A stretch of DNA of 64,000 bases from Thermanaerothrix solaris (lineage in GTDB: Bacteria; Chloroflexota; Anaerolineae; Anaerolineales; Anaerolineaceae): the NCBI RefSeq assembly GCF_032334255.1, contig NZ_JAUHMF010000002.1, positions 868,001 to 932,000 of the forward strand, written 5' to 3'. Made by a program: the position numbers and the translations under genes. Under the pieces are notes generated by a model. The model was not told where the DNA came from and made no database searches. It saw only the letters and a list, made by a program, of their open reading frames with translations. This document shows positions 43,334-51,206 of this stretch, piece after piece (within the stretch, counting starts at the first letter, position 1; the number at the start of each line of letters is the position of its first letter).

Positions 43334-43812
43334 GCCTGCCGTGGTGGGCGGAAACCGGGGCGAGTGCCGGGAGGTGGGGCTTGAGTGAAGCCGGGTACGC
43401 CTAGGCGGTTAAGGAAGTAATAAACTGCGCAACCGGCGCAAAATCCCAGAAAAAGATTGAGCGCAGCCAGGCCAACCACAACCCAGGCCAGGATCCACCC
43501 TAACGTTGGGGCACCGGCAAAATGGGCGATTGCTGCCATTGCCACGACGCTGCCCCCAAATCCCTGGGCAAATCGATGGGGGGCGGGATTGTCTTGAAGG
43601 ACCTCGGGTTTGAGAATTCCCAGAGGTTTGAACACACCTTGATAAATCCAGCCAAAACCTGGACGACCGATCAAGGTGCCACCGAGCATAAACAACGCTA
43701 CGAATACAACCCATAAGGGTTGGTTGAAGACGTATCCCAATACCAGCAGTAGAATGATGGTGGCTTGGTTGGTGCGTAATGCGGTATGATCAACAGGTTT
43801 TAGATTGGTCAT
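43330..43812 (-). CDS. DUF4395 family membrane protein
   Basis: 160 residues from ATG 43812, with GGAGGTG eight bases upstream. Three to four hydrophobic segments are seen, and two Cys lie in a helix near the C-terminus (LGFCAGCAVYYFL). This matches DUF4395, a family often found beside thioredoxin- or rhodanese-type genes. The paired Cys in the membrane and the CAPC partner suggest thiol or sulfur handling (inference). The gene could be extended in frame to GTG 43905, but that would run through the terminator hairpin, so the shorter form is preferred. Confidence 0.82.
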   Translation of the reverse strand: MTNLKPVDHTALRTNQATIILLLVLGYVFNQPLWVVFVALFMLGGTLIGRPGFGWIYQGVFKPLGILKPEVLQDNPAPHRFAQGFGGSVVAMAAIAHFAGAPTLGWILAWVVVGLAALNLFLGFCAGCAVYYFLNRLGVPGFTQAPPPGTRPGFRPPRQA

Positions 43813-43840
43813 GTTAAGACACCTCCAGAAAGCGATCAGA

Positions 43841-43880
43841 TAAAACAAGCGGTTGCTCTGGATAGGGGAGAGCAACCGCT
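43841..43880 (-). terminator. Attenuator terminator before DUF4395
   Basis: On the minus strand AGCGGTTGCTCT and AGAGCAACCGCT (43880-43848) form a perfect 12-bp stem with a 9-base loop, followed by TGTTTTA. It lies in the leader, 29 bases before the DUF4395 start codon, so it must be bypassed for expression. Confidence 0.8.
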
Positions 43881-43909
43881 CGGGATAGCCACATGGACAA
43901 CACACAAAC

Positions 43910-43957
43910 CTACGCCGGCGGTTGCCACCTCCGCGCCTTACACGGACACATGACCAT
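43910..43957 (-). CDS. Cys-containing leader peptide (MVMCPCKARRWQPPA)
   Basis: A 15-residue open frame starts at ATG 43957, about 25 bases after the predicted transcription start; a second ATG is at 43951. It has two TGT cysteine codons (CPC). Its last codons (43925-43918, GCAACCGC) are complementary to GCGGTTGC in the 5' arm of the following terminator. A ribosome halted at the Cys codons would leave that segment free to form an antiterminator; one at the stop codon would cover it. Similar cysteine-responsive leader ORFs are known in mycobacteria. Translation is inferred. Confidence 0.65.
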   Translation of the reverse strand: MVMCPCKARRWQPPA

Positions 43958-43988
43958 GGTAAAAGCGAGGCGATAAATCACGATAATA

Positions 43989-44016
43989 ATTATAAAATAT
44001 ATCGCATTAATTGCAA
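43989..44016 (-). promoter_or_regulatory. Promoter of the DUF4395-thioredoxin operon
   Basis: On the minus strand TTGCAA (44011-44016) and a perfect TATAAT (43989-43994) are 16 bases apart. Transcription would start near 43982 and give a leader of about 170 bases. Confidence 0.75.
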
Positions 44017-44049
44017 GGGTAAGTACAAAAGAGGTTAAGAAACCAAGGC

Positions 44050-44078
44050 TTGACCGATCAGAAGGGCTGTTTTATAAT
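44050..44078 (+). promoter_or_regulatory. Promoter of the wHTH regulator and polysaccharide cluster
   Basis: TTGACC (44050-44055) and a perfect TATAAT (44073-44078) are separated by 17 bases. The start would be near 44085, inside a palindrome. Confidence 0.78.
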
Positions 44079-44091
44079 TCAACCGTTGAAT
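44077..44091. promoter_or_regulatory. Palindrome at the transcription start, probable operator
   Basis: ATTCAAC-C-GTTGAAT is a perfect 7+1+7 inverted repeat that overlaps the -10 box and the predicted start of the regulator gene. This suggests autorepression by the wHTH protein encoded next. Binding is inferred. Confidence 0.55.
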
Positions 44092-44105
44092 ATTAGCAGG
44101 TGATT

Positions 44106-44594
44106 ATGCCGCTTTCTTCTGAATCAACGCGCGATTTGATTATCCTGGAGCACATTGAGCAAGATCCAGATGCGACTCAAGCCTCGCTGGCCACGCGTTT
44201 AGGCGTTGCGGTAGGGACGGTTAACTGGCACCTCAAACGTCTGATTGCTAAAGGGTATATCAAAGTGCGGCGTGTAGAGCGCCGCAAATTACGTTATTTG
44301 ATCACGCCGGAAGGGGTAGCACTGCGCACTCGCTTGACCCTGGATTACATCCGCGATTCATTTCAACTTTACCGCCAAGTGCGTGAGCGCGCCCTAACGG
44401 TGATTGAAAAGGTGCGTGAGAGTGGCTATCGGGCGGTACGTCTAGAGGGTGAGGGTGAGGTGGCCGAGGTGTGTCGCCTTACCTGCCTCGAACAAGGTCT
44501 AACTTTGGTAGATAATGGTCGCGCGCCGGTCATCCGGGTGCACAATTTGACCATTCAACTTGATTTTCCGAATGAGGCCGCTGATGAGTACTGA
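44106..44594 (+). CDS. Winged helix-turn-helix transcriptional regulator
   Basis: 162 residues from ATG 44106 (a GTG at 44100 is possible). Residues 8-75 are a winged helix of the MarR/ArsR kind (LIILEHIEQDPDATQASLATRLGVAVGTVNWHLKRLIAKGYIKVRR). A long helix and a small alpha/beta C-terminal part (GYRAVRLEGEGEVAEVCRLTCLEQGL) follow and could bind a ligand or a partner. Such regulators occur at the head of exopolysaccharide clusters. Its 3' end overlaps the GDP-fucose synthase gene by eleven bases, so it is cotranscribed with the polysaccharide genes. Confidence 0.82.
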   Translation: MPLSSESTRDLIILEHIEQDPDATQASLATRLGVAVGTVNWHLKRLIAKGYIKVRRVERRKLRYLITPEGVALRTRLTLDYIRDSFQLYRQVRERALTVIEKVRESGYRAVRLEGEGEVAEVCRLTCLEQGLTLVDNGRAPVIRVHNLTIQLDFPNEAADEY

Positions 44595-45555
44595 TTCGTT
44601 TTGGAGGAAGCGTTTCTGCGTAACAGGGGGTGCCGGCTTTCTGGGCTCATTTGTCGTGGATAAATTGCGCCAACGTGGGGCAACCGAAATTTTTGTCCCT
44701 CGCAAGCGTGAATATGATTTGGTGGATCCGCAAGCCATCCGACGGATGTTAGATGACGCCCGCCCGGATGTGATTATTCACCTGGCTGCCCATGTGGGGG
44801 GGATTGGCGCCAACCGCATGCATCCGGCGGAGTTCTTTTACGATAATCTGATGATGGGCGTCCAGTTGATGCACCAGGCATGGCAGCGCGGGGTGGAGAA
44901 GTTTGTCGCCATTGGAACCGTGTGTGCCTATCCCAAATATACCCCGGTGCCCTTCAAAGAAGATGACTTGTGGAATGGTTATCCGGAAGAGACCAATGCC
45001 CCTTATGGCTTAGCGAAAAAGATGTTGCTCGTGCAGGCACAGGCTTACCGTCAGCAATATGGATTCAATGCAATTTACCTGTTACCGGTCAACCTCTATG
45101 GCCCACGGGATAACTTTGACCTTGAGACTTCCCACGTCATCCCAGCCTTGATACGCAAGTGCATTGAAGCCCAAGAGCAAGGATTACCCGAGGTGGTGGT
45201 TTGGGGGGATGGTTCACCGACGCGTGAGTTCCTCTTTGTGGAAGATGCCGCTGAAGGCATCCTGCTGGCCACCGAAAAATACAACGGCCCCGAGCCGGTG
45301 AATCTGGGTTCTGGAATGGAGATCAGTATTCGCGACCTGGCGGAGATGATTCGTCGCTTGACCGGTTTCGAGGGACGTCTGGTGTGGGATACCAACCGTC
45401 CTAACGGCCAGCCGCGGCGAGCCCTGGATACCAGCCGGGCGGAAAAATACTTTGGTTTCAAAGCCCAAACGCCTTTTGAGGAAGGGTTGCGACGAACCAT
45501 CGAGTGGTATCGTCAGAATCGTGAACGTGTGCGCGGCATTGTAGCCAGCGCCTGA
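44584..45555 (+). CDS. fcl: GDP-L-fucose synthase-like NAD-dependent epimerase/reductase
   Basis: 323 residues from ATG 44584, with GAGG six bases upstream. Extended SDR fold: FCVTGGAGFLGSFVVDKL (NADP-binding glycines), IHLAAHVGGIGANRMHPAEFFYDN (a stretch characteristic of GDP-fucose synthase), GTVCAYP (the catalytic Ser is replaced by Thr/Cys in this stretch) and the Tyr-x3-Lys in YGLAKK. It should convert GDP-4-keto-6-deoxymannose to GDP-L-fucose. No gmd (GDP-mannose 4,6-dehydratase) gene is in the window, so the precursor must come from elsewhere. Confidence 0.88.
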   Translation: MSTDSFWRKRFCVTGGAGFLGSFVVDKLRQRGATEIFVPRKREYDLVDPQAIRRMLDDARPDVIIHLAAHVGGIGANRMHPAEFFYDNLMMGVQLMHQAWQRGVEKFVAIGTVCAYPKYTPVPFKEDDLWNGYPEETNAPYGLAKKMLLVQAQAYRQQYGFNAIYLLPVNLYGPRDNFDLETSHVIPALIRKCIEAQEQGLPEVVVWGDGSPTREFLFVEDAAEGILLATEKYNGPEPVNLGSGMEISIRDLAEMIRRLTGFEGRLVWDTNRPNGQPRRALDTSRAEKYFGFKAQTPFEEGLRRTIEWYRQNRERVRGIVASA

Positions 45556-45568
45556 GACGGGTTGAGGT

Positions 45569-46408
45569 ATGGCCTTAAGAGAACAAACTGCGGTGACGAT
45601 CATTCGCCCCTCGCGCGGGTGGGCTGCGCTTGACCTGCGTGATCTGTGGTTGTATCGTGAATTGATTTATTTCCTTACATGGCGTGATCTCAAAGTGCGC
45701 TATAAACAAACCCTGCTGGGCGCAGCCTGGGCCATTTTACAACCTTTCTTGACCATGGTGGTTTTCACCATTTTTTTCGGAAACTTTGCTAAGGTTTCAT
45801 CGGAAGGGTTTCCTTATCCGGTGTTCTCGTATGCCGCGTTGCTGCCCTGGGGGTTGTTCTCGAAAGCCCTCAACGATGCCAGTCGGTCTCTGGTGGGCAA
45901 TAGTCATATGATCACCAAAATCTACTTTCCGCGCTTAATCCTTCCCCTGTCCTCGGTGTTGAGCGGGGTGGTGGATTTTGGGATTGCCTTTCTGTTCTTG
46001 TTAGGAATGATGGCGTTTTATGGCCTCTATCCTACGTGGGGAATCTTGCTGCTTCCCTTACTTCTTCTCCTGGCACTGGTCACGGCGTTGGGGGTGGGGT
46101 TGTGGCTCTCTGCCCTGAATGTCTTGTATCGTGATGTGGGGTATGCCTTACCGTTCCTGACCCAGTTGTGGATGTTCGTTTCCCCAATCATTTACTCCAT
46201 CAATACCGTTCCGGAACAGTGGCGGTTGGTGTATGCACTTAACCCCATGACCGGCGTAGTGCAGGGATTTCGGTGGGCACTTTTGGGTAGTCAAACCGAT
46301 CAATTAGGGCTGATTCTGGCGATCTCGAGCGCCACGGCCATTGTGATGTTGATCAGCGGTTTGTTCTATTTTCGGCGGATGGAACGCCTTTTTGCCGACC
46401 GCGTTTGA
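45569..46408 (+). CDS. ABC-2 polysaccharide export permease (Wzm/TagG-like)
   Basis: 279 residues with six hydrophobic segments. The conserved start of polysaccharide export permeases is seen (YRELIYFLTWRDLKVRYKQTLLGAAWAILQPFL), and so is FPRLILPLSSVLSGVVDFGIAF. With the ATPase encoded next it should move lipid-linked polysaccharide across the membrane. Confidence 0.92.
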   Translation: MALREQTAVTIIRPSRGWAALDLRDLWLYRELIYFLTWRDLKVRYKQTLLGAAWAILQPFLTMVVFTIFFGNFAKVSSEGFPYPVFSYAALLPWGLFSKALNDASRSLVGNSHMITKIYFPRLILPLSSVLSGVVDFGIAFLFLLGMMAFYGLYPTWGILLLPLLLLLALVTALGVGLWLSALNVLYRDVGYALPFLTQLWMFVSPIIYSINTVPEQWRLVYALNPMTGVVQGFRWALLGSQTDQLGLILAISSATAIVMLISGLFYFRRMERLFADRV

Positions 46409-46430
46409 TGAATCGGCGGGAAGAGGATTT

Positions 46431-47687
46431 ATGAGTCGTTACGCCATTCAAGTTCGAGACCTGGGTAAGCAATATCGCATTGGCGCAGTAGTCACCCGTT
46501 ATCCTACCCTGCGCGAAGCGTTGGCGGATCGGGTACAGGCGCTCTTTCACCGCAATCATCGGGCCGATGAAACCATTTGGGCGTTACGGCATGTGTCCTT
46601 TGAGGTTGAGCATGGCAAGGTGTTGGGGGTGATCGGGCGTAACGGCGCGGGAAAGAGCACTCTGCTCAAGATTCTATCCCGGGTTACCGAGCCTACTGAA
46701 GGTGAAGCCGAGATCCGTGGGCGCGTGGGATCGTTGTTAGAGGTCGGCACGGGCTTTCACCCGGAGTTGACCGGACGGGAGAATATCTATCTCAACGGTG
46801 CCATCCTAGGCATGAAGCGGTCTGAAATAGACCGTAAATTTGATGAGATTGTGGCCTTTGCCGAGGTAGAGCCCTTCATTGATACCCCGGTCAAGCGCTA
46901 TTCGAGTGGCATGTACCTGCGTCTGGCGTTTGCGGTGGCGGCTCACCTGGAGCCTGAAATCCTGGTGGTGGATGAGGTGCTGGCAGTGGGCGATGCGGAA
47001 TTCCAGCGTAAGTGCCTGGGTAAGATGGGAGAGGTTGCGCGCGAGGGGCGCACGGTGCTCTTTGTGAGCCACAACATGTCAGCCATCTTGCGCCTCACTG
47101 AGGAAACCTTGGTGCTGGAAAAAGGGCGTCTGGTCATGCGGGCTCCGACTCCCGAGGCAGTGGATTATTATCTCTCGCAGGGTTTCTCGCAGACCGGGGA
47201 GCGGGTATGGCATGCAGAAGAGGTACCGGCATCGGCGGCGCCGTTTCGCCCAATTGCCTTACGCATACGCAATGCACAGGGTCAAGTGGTAGACACCGTG
47301 CGTTCGGTAGAACCCAGCGTGATCGAGATTGAATATGAACTCAGTGCGCCGATTGCCGGCCTGCGGGTGGGTTTTTACTTGATGAGCACGCGCGGTGAGT
47401 ATGTGTTTACATCCTTCGATACCGATGACCCGGAGCGGTTCGAACGCTTCTCGGTTCGCCCGGCAGGGCGCTATATTAGTCGGTGTTTGTTACCCGCCAA
47501 TCTCCTCAACGAGGGGCGTTTTGTCGTGGGCGTCAATGCCAGCGCCTATCGAGTGCGACGTTATTTTCAAGATGAACAAGCGTTGACCTTTACGGTGGAT
47601 GCCACCGGTGCACCAGGCACCCAATGGCCTGAGCCGCGTTTGGGGGCGGTGCGTCCCCGTCTGGAATGGCAGGTTGAGGTTGTTTGA
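46431..47687 (+). CDS. Polysaccharide export ATPase with C-terminal Wzt-type domain
   Basis: 418 residues from ATG 46431, with GAGG seven bases upstream. The N-terminal ABC domain has Walker A GRNGAGKSTLL, the Wzt/TagH hallmark GTGFHPELTGRENIYLNGAILGM, signature YSSGMYLRLAF, Walker B ILVVDEVLAVGD and switch VSHNM. The last 170 residues form a beta-sandwich domain like Wzt-C, which in O9a-type systems recognises the non-reducing end of the chain. This suggests that chain termination and export are coupled here (inference). It is 22 bases after the permease gene. Confidence 0.93.
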   Translation: MSRYAIQVRDLGKQYRIGAVVTRYPTLREALADRVQALFHRNHRADETIWALRHVSFEVEHGKVLGVIGRNGAGKSTLLKILSRVTEPTEGEAEIRGRVGSLLEVGTGFHPELTGRENIYLNGAILGMKRSEIDRKFDEIVAFAEVEPFIDTPVKRYSSGMYLRLAFAVAAHLEPEILVVDEVLAVGDAEFQRKCLGKMGEVAREGRTVLFVSHNMSAILRLTEETLVLEKGRLVMRAPTPEAVDYYLSQGFSQTGERVWHAEEVPASAAPFRPIALRIRNAQGQVVDTVRSVEPSVIEIEYELSAPIAGLRVGFYLMSTRGEYVFTSFDTDDPERFERFSVRPAGRYISRCLLPANLLNEGRFVVGVNASAYRVRRYFQDEQALTFTVDATGAPGTQWPEPRLGAVRPRLEWQVEVV

Positions 47688-47688
47688 G

Positions 47689-49335
47689 ATGAAAACCAAT
47701 GGCAAAGAATTACTAAAAGAGGTGTTGGGCAGTCTGCCATTTGCGGCAGAATTGTATTGGATGGTGCGGCAGGGCGGCAACAAGCCGATTCAAAGTCGTT
47801 TTGTGTTGCGTAACTTACAAAGCACTCTGCCCCAAATCGTTGCCCAGGCGCAAACTCTACGAGCCAAAGCCTCTCCAGGGCGCGAGGTGTTTATTTTCGC
47901 CACTCTCCACTATTGGATTGAACATGCTACCTTGTTAGCAGTTTCGTTGGCAGCCCAGGGACATCGGGTGACCCTGGCGTTCTTGCCTTATGGCGACTGG
48001 TATACGCCGATCAACCGCTTTGATCTGCGCCGCCAAAATGCCTATGCGCGCAAAGTGCTCTCGGTGGCTGAGGGGCTGATCAACATCGTTTCGTTTGTTA
48101 CCTTGCGGGCGCCCTACACCCATCTGGCGCACGAACTCGAAGAAGCGGTGCGGCAGGTGTCGGTTTTTGACACGCAGTACACCTTACAAGTCGAAGATAT
48201 TGATCCTCAGAGCGATCTTTATCGTTTGCGCTACTTGCGCAATAAGGATGTGGCTCAGGCGGCACTGACCTGGCTCAAACAGCATCGTCCTGATGTGGCC
48301 ATTATTCCCAATGGTACCATCCAGGAATTAGGCGTCGTTTATCGCGTAGCGCGTTACCTGAAGATTCCAACAGTAACCTACGAATTTGGTGATCAACGTC
48401 AACGTATCTGGTTAGCGCAGAATGCCGAGGTCATGCGCCAAGAAACAGATGCTCTGTGGCAAGCACGCAAGGATATCCCCCTGACCGAGGAAGAACTGGA
48501 GCGGATGCGGGCGTTATTGATGGCACGACGACGGGCCACGCGGTGGGAAAACTTTGCCCGCTTATGGCAAGGGGTACCGGCGCAAGGGGGTACGCAGGCG
48601 CGTGCCGCGTTGGGGTTGGATGAGCGTCCGGTGGTACTGCTGGCAACCAATGTGTTGGGTGATAGCCTGACCTTAGGGCGCCAGGTGTTTAGTAAAACGA
48701 TGACCGAGTGGATCAGCCGCACCGTGCAGTATTTTATGGGACGCCCGGATGTACAGTTGGTCATTCGGGTGCACCCCGGCGAGGTATTGACCCGCGGCCA
48801 GTCTATGGTGGATATTCTCCACCATGTTTTGCCGCGCTTGCCGGAGCATATTCGTTTGATCCGCCCCAAAGATCCGATCAACACGTATGATTTGGTGGAG
48901 GTGGCGGATTTAGGGTTGGTATATACCACCACGGTGGGGTTGGAGATGGCCATGCATGGCCTGCCAGTCATTGTGGCTGGACAAACCCACTATCGTCAAC
49001 GCGGCTTCACGTATGATCCCGATTCCTGGGTCAGTTACTTCAAGTTGCTGGGGCAAATTCTCGAGAATCCGGCGGCCTATCGCTTGAGCCGCGAGCAGAT
49101 TCAACGTGCCTGGCAATACGCCTATCGCTTCTTCTTCGAGTATCCGCAACCCTTCCCCTGGCATCTGGTGCGCATGTGGGAAGATTACCAGGCGCGACCG
49201 TTGGCTGAAGTGCTGGAAGGCGATGAACGTGACCTCTATGCTCCAACCTTTCAGTACCTGGTTGGTGAGCCCATTGAGTGGACCGTTTCACCCCAGATGG
49301 TGGCTTACAACGCGCGTGAGGGTGCCAATGCATGA
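47689..49335 (+). CDS. Capsule-polysaccharide-type glycosyltransferase
   Basis: 548 residues, ATG 47689 directly after the Wzt-type gene. Two Rossmann-like halves are seen. The C-terminal half has VQLVIRVHPGE, LIRPKDPINTYDLVEVADLGLVYTTTVGLEMAMHGLPVIVAG and QTHYRQRGFTYDP. This resembles the PF05159-type capsule synthesis family (KpsC/KpsS relatives) and CDP-glycerol transferase-like GT-B enzymes. The sugar donor is not predictable. It overlaps the methyltransferase gene by four bases. Confidence 0.8.
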   Translation: MKTNGKELLKEVLGSLPFAAELYWMVRQGGNKPIQSRFVLRNLQSTLPQIVAQAQTLRAKASPGREVFIFATLHYWIEHATLLAVSLAAQGHRVTLAFLPYGDWYTPINRFDLRRQNAYARKVLSVAEGLINIVSFVTLRAPYTHLAHELEEAVRQVSVFDTQYTLQVEDIDPQSDLYRLRYLRNKDVAQAALTWLKQHRPDVAIIPNGTIQELGVVYRVARYLKIPTVTYEFGDQRQRIWLAQNAEVMRQETDALWQARKDIPLTEEELERMRALLMARRRATRWENFARLWQGVPAQGGTQARAALGLDERPVVLLATNVLGDSLTLGRQVFSKTMTEWISRTVQYFMGRPDVQLVIRVHPGEVLTRGQSMVDILHHVLPRLPEHIRLIRPKDPINTYDLVEVADLGLVYTTTVGLEMAMHGLPVIVAGQTHYRQRGFTYDPDSWVSYFKLLGQILENPAAYRLSREQIQRAWQYAYRFFFEYPQPFPWHLVRMWEDYQARPLAEVLEGDERDLYAPTFQYLVGEPIEWTVSPQMVAYNAREGANA

Positions 49336-50189
49336 GTGGACCTGGCTCGGTTAAGCAGCAGGTACAACAATTCTACGATCAAGTGGGTTGGCAGCAGGTC
49401 GCCGAGGGCGTTTATCAGAATATGCGCTACGAAGACCTGCGCCCGGTCTCAGAGGAATATCGTCATCGCTGCCACCTCCGAGTCGGGCGTTATCTGGCGC
49501 CACAAGGTCGCTTCTTGTTAGATGCTGGCTCTGGCCCGGTGCAGTATCCTGAATATTTAACTTATTCTCACGGCTATACCTATCGGGTATGTGCTGACCT
49601 TTCGCTGGTTGCTCTTAAGGAGGCGCGGGCGCGCTTGGGCTCGCATGGACTTTATGTGGTGGCTGATGTGGCTAACTTGCCCTTCCGAAGCGAGGTGTTT
49701 GAAGGAGCGGTTTCTTTACACACCTTTCATCACCTTCCACTTGAGGAGCAGGAACAGGCTTATCATGAGCTCTACCGGGTTTTGAAACCGGGCGCGACAG
49801 GCGTTGTGGTCAACGGCTGGACGGATTCTCCTATAATGCGTCGTTTTGAACCCCTGTTGCGCTTAATGGAACGAATAAAAGCCCGTTGGGGACGGTCGCC
49901 GGCCCCATCTCATGCCCAGAATAACATGAAGGCCGCTGTGCCATCCCCGAGCGGAACGTTTGTGGAAAAAATGACCCCGGCTTGGCTCAAAGCACGCATC
50001 GGTGCTCACATCCCTCTCGAAATCCGGGTATGGCGCAGTGTGAGTGTGAGGTTCCTGCGTGCGATGATCCACGAAGGCTTGCTGGGGCGCGTTTGGCTGC
50101 GTTTAATTTTTGCCTTGGAAGAACGTTTTCCTCACTACTTTGGTGAGAATGGCCAATACCCTATGATCATCCTACGTAAACCACAATAA
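49332..50189 (+). CDS. Class I SAM-dependent methyltransferase
   Basis: 285 residues. SAM-binding motif I is FLLDAGSGPVQYPEYL, the acidic residue follows in RVCADLSLVAL, then VADVANLPFRSEVFEGAVSLHTFHHLP (motifs II-III of the Methyltransf_11 type). The C-terminal 100 residues are helical and specific. In this context it probably methylates a sugar or lipid-linked glycan, perhaps as a cap (inference). ATGA overlap with the preceding gene. Confidence 0.85.
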   Translation: MSGPGSVKQQVQQFYDQVGWQQVAEGVYQNMRYEDLRPVSEEYRHRCHLRVGRYLAPQGRFLLDAGSGPVQYPEYLTYSHGYTYRVCADLSLVALKEARARLGSHGLYVVADVANLPFRSEVFEGAVSLHTFHHLPLEEQEQAYHELYRVLKPGATGVVVNGWTDSPIMRRFEPLLRLMERIKARWGRSPAPSHAQNNMKAAVPSPSGTFVEKMTPAWLKARIGAHIPLEIRVWRSVSVRFLRAMIHEGLLGRVWLRLIFALEERFPHYFGENGQYPMIILRKPQ

Positions 50190-50198
50190 GGAGCGTAC

Positions 50199-51206
50199 AT
50201 GAACTGGTCGGAGAAAGTGGTTCTGGTAACCGGAGGTACCGGGTCGTTTGGCAGAAAGTTCGTCCAGGTGATGCTGGAAGAATACCATCCGGCCAAGATC
50301 ATCGTATTCAGTCGGGACGAACTCAAACAGCACGAGATGCGCGTAAGCGGGTTTGATCACCCCTCTTTGCGCTATTTTATCGGCGACGTGCGTGACTTGC
50401 AGCGTTTGCGGCGTGCCTTCGATGGGGTGGATATTGTTGTGCATGCCGCGGCGTTAAAGCAAGTGCCGGCATGTGAGTACAACCCCATGGAAGCGATTAA
50501 AACCAACATTTTGGGGAGCAGCAACGTCATCGAGGCGGCACTGGATGCCGGGGTAGAGCGCGTAATTGCCTTGAGCACCGACAAAGCCGTCAACCCGGTT
50601 AATCTCTATGGTGCCACCAAATTGGCCGCCGAGAAACTTTTTGTTCAGAGCAATGCCTATGCCGGTGGAAAAGCGACGCGGTTCAGTTGTGTACGTTATG
50701 GAAATGTGGTTGGAAGCCGTGGGAGCGTGGTGCCGGTTTTCCTGCGTCAGCGTGAGAGTGGGGTGCTGACGATTACCGATGAACGCATGACCCGCTTCTG
50801 GATTTCACTGGATCAGGGGGTGCGCTTTGTGATCCATTGCCTAGAGCAAATGATGGGGGGAGAAGTTTTTGTCCCCAAGATCCCCAGCATGCGCGTGCTG
50901 GATTTGGCACGGGCGATTGCGCCCGAGGCGCGTTTAGAGGTCATCGGTATCCGTCCAGGGGAAAAATTGCACGAGGTGTTGATTTCCGAGGATGAAGCCC
51001 GCTCAACTGTGGAACTCGAGAACATGTATGTTGTGCAACCGGTTGAAGCGTTCTGGTTTGGGCGCAAGTGGGAAGGGCGCGGTAAACCTCTTCCCGATGG
51101 ATTTCGTTACGCCAGCAACACCAATGAGGCTTGGCTTACGCTTGAGGAGCTGCGCCAAATGATCGCACCGCTCGAAGCGGAGTATTTGCAAGGGAAACTG
51201 CTATGA
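50199..51206 (+). CDS. pseB: UDP-GlcNAc 4,6-dehydratase, inverting (PseB/CapE-like)
   Basis: 335 residues. VLVTGGTGSFGRKFVQVML binds NADP, VFSRDELKQHEMR is a hallmark of PseB/CapE, and the catalytic region reads ALSTDKAVNPVNLYGATKLAAEKL with the Tyr-x3-Lys. A C-terminal extension (NMYVVQPVEAFWF..YASNTNEAWLTLEEL) is as in PseB. It should dehydrate UDP-GlcNAc and invert C5, giving a 4-keto-6-deoxy-L-arabino sugar. CapE-type enzymes of FucNAc pathways do the same chemistry, so the final product depends on the neighbours. Confidence 0.88.
   Translation: MNWSEKVVLVTGGTGSFGRKFVQVMLEEYHPAKIIVFSRDELKQHEMRVSGFDHPSLRYFIGDVRDLQRLRRAFDGVDIVVHAAALKQVPACEYNPMEAIKTNILGSSNVIEAALDAGVERVIALSTDKAVNPVNLYGATKLAAEKLFVQSNAYAGGKATRFSCVRYGNVVGSRGSVVPVFLRQRESGVLTITDERMTRFWISLDQGVRFVIHCLEQMMGGEVFVPKIPSMRVLDLARAIAPEARLEVIGIRPGEKLHEVLISEDEARSTVELENMYVVQPVEAFWFGRKWEGRGKPLPDGFRYASNTNEAWLTLEELRQMIAPLEAEYLQGKLL

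Noticed and set aside
43813..43905. In-frame N-terminal extension of DUF4395 beginning VCCPCGYPERLL
   Set aside because: It would place the terminator hairpin inside the coding region, and ATG 43812 has a strong GGAGGTG site. The Cys codons here could still matter for the leader, but I found no pairing logic for them.
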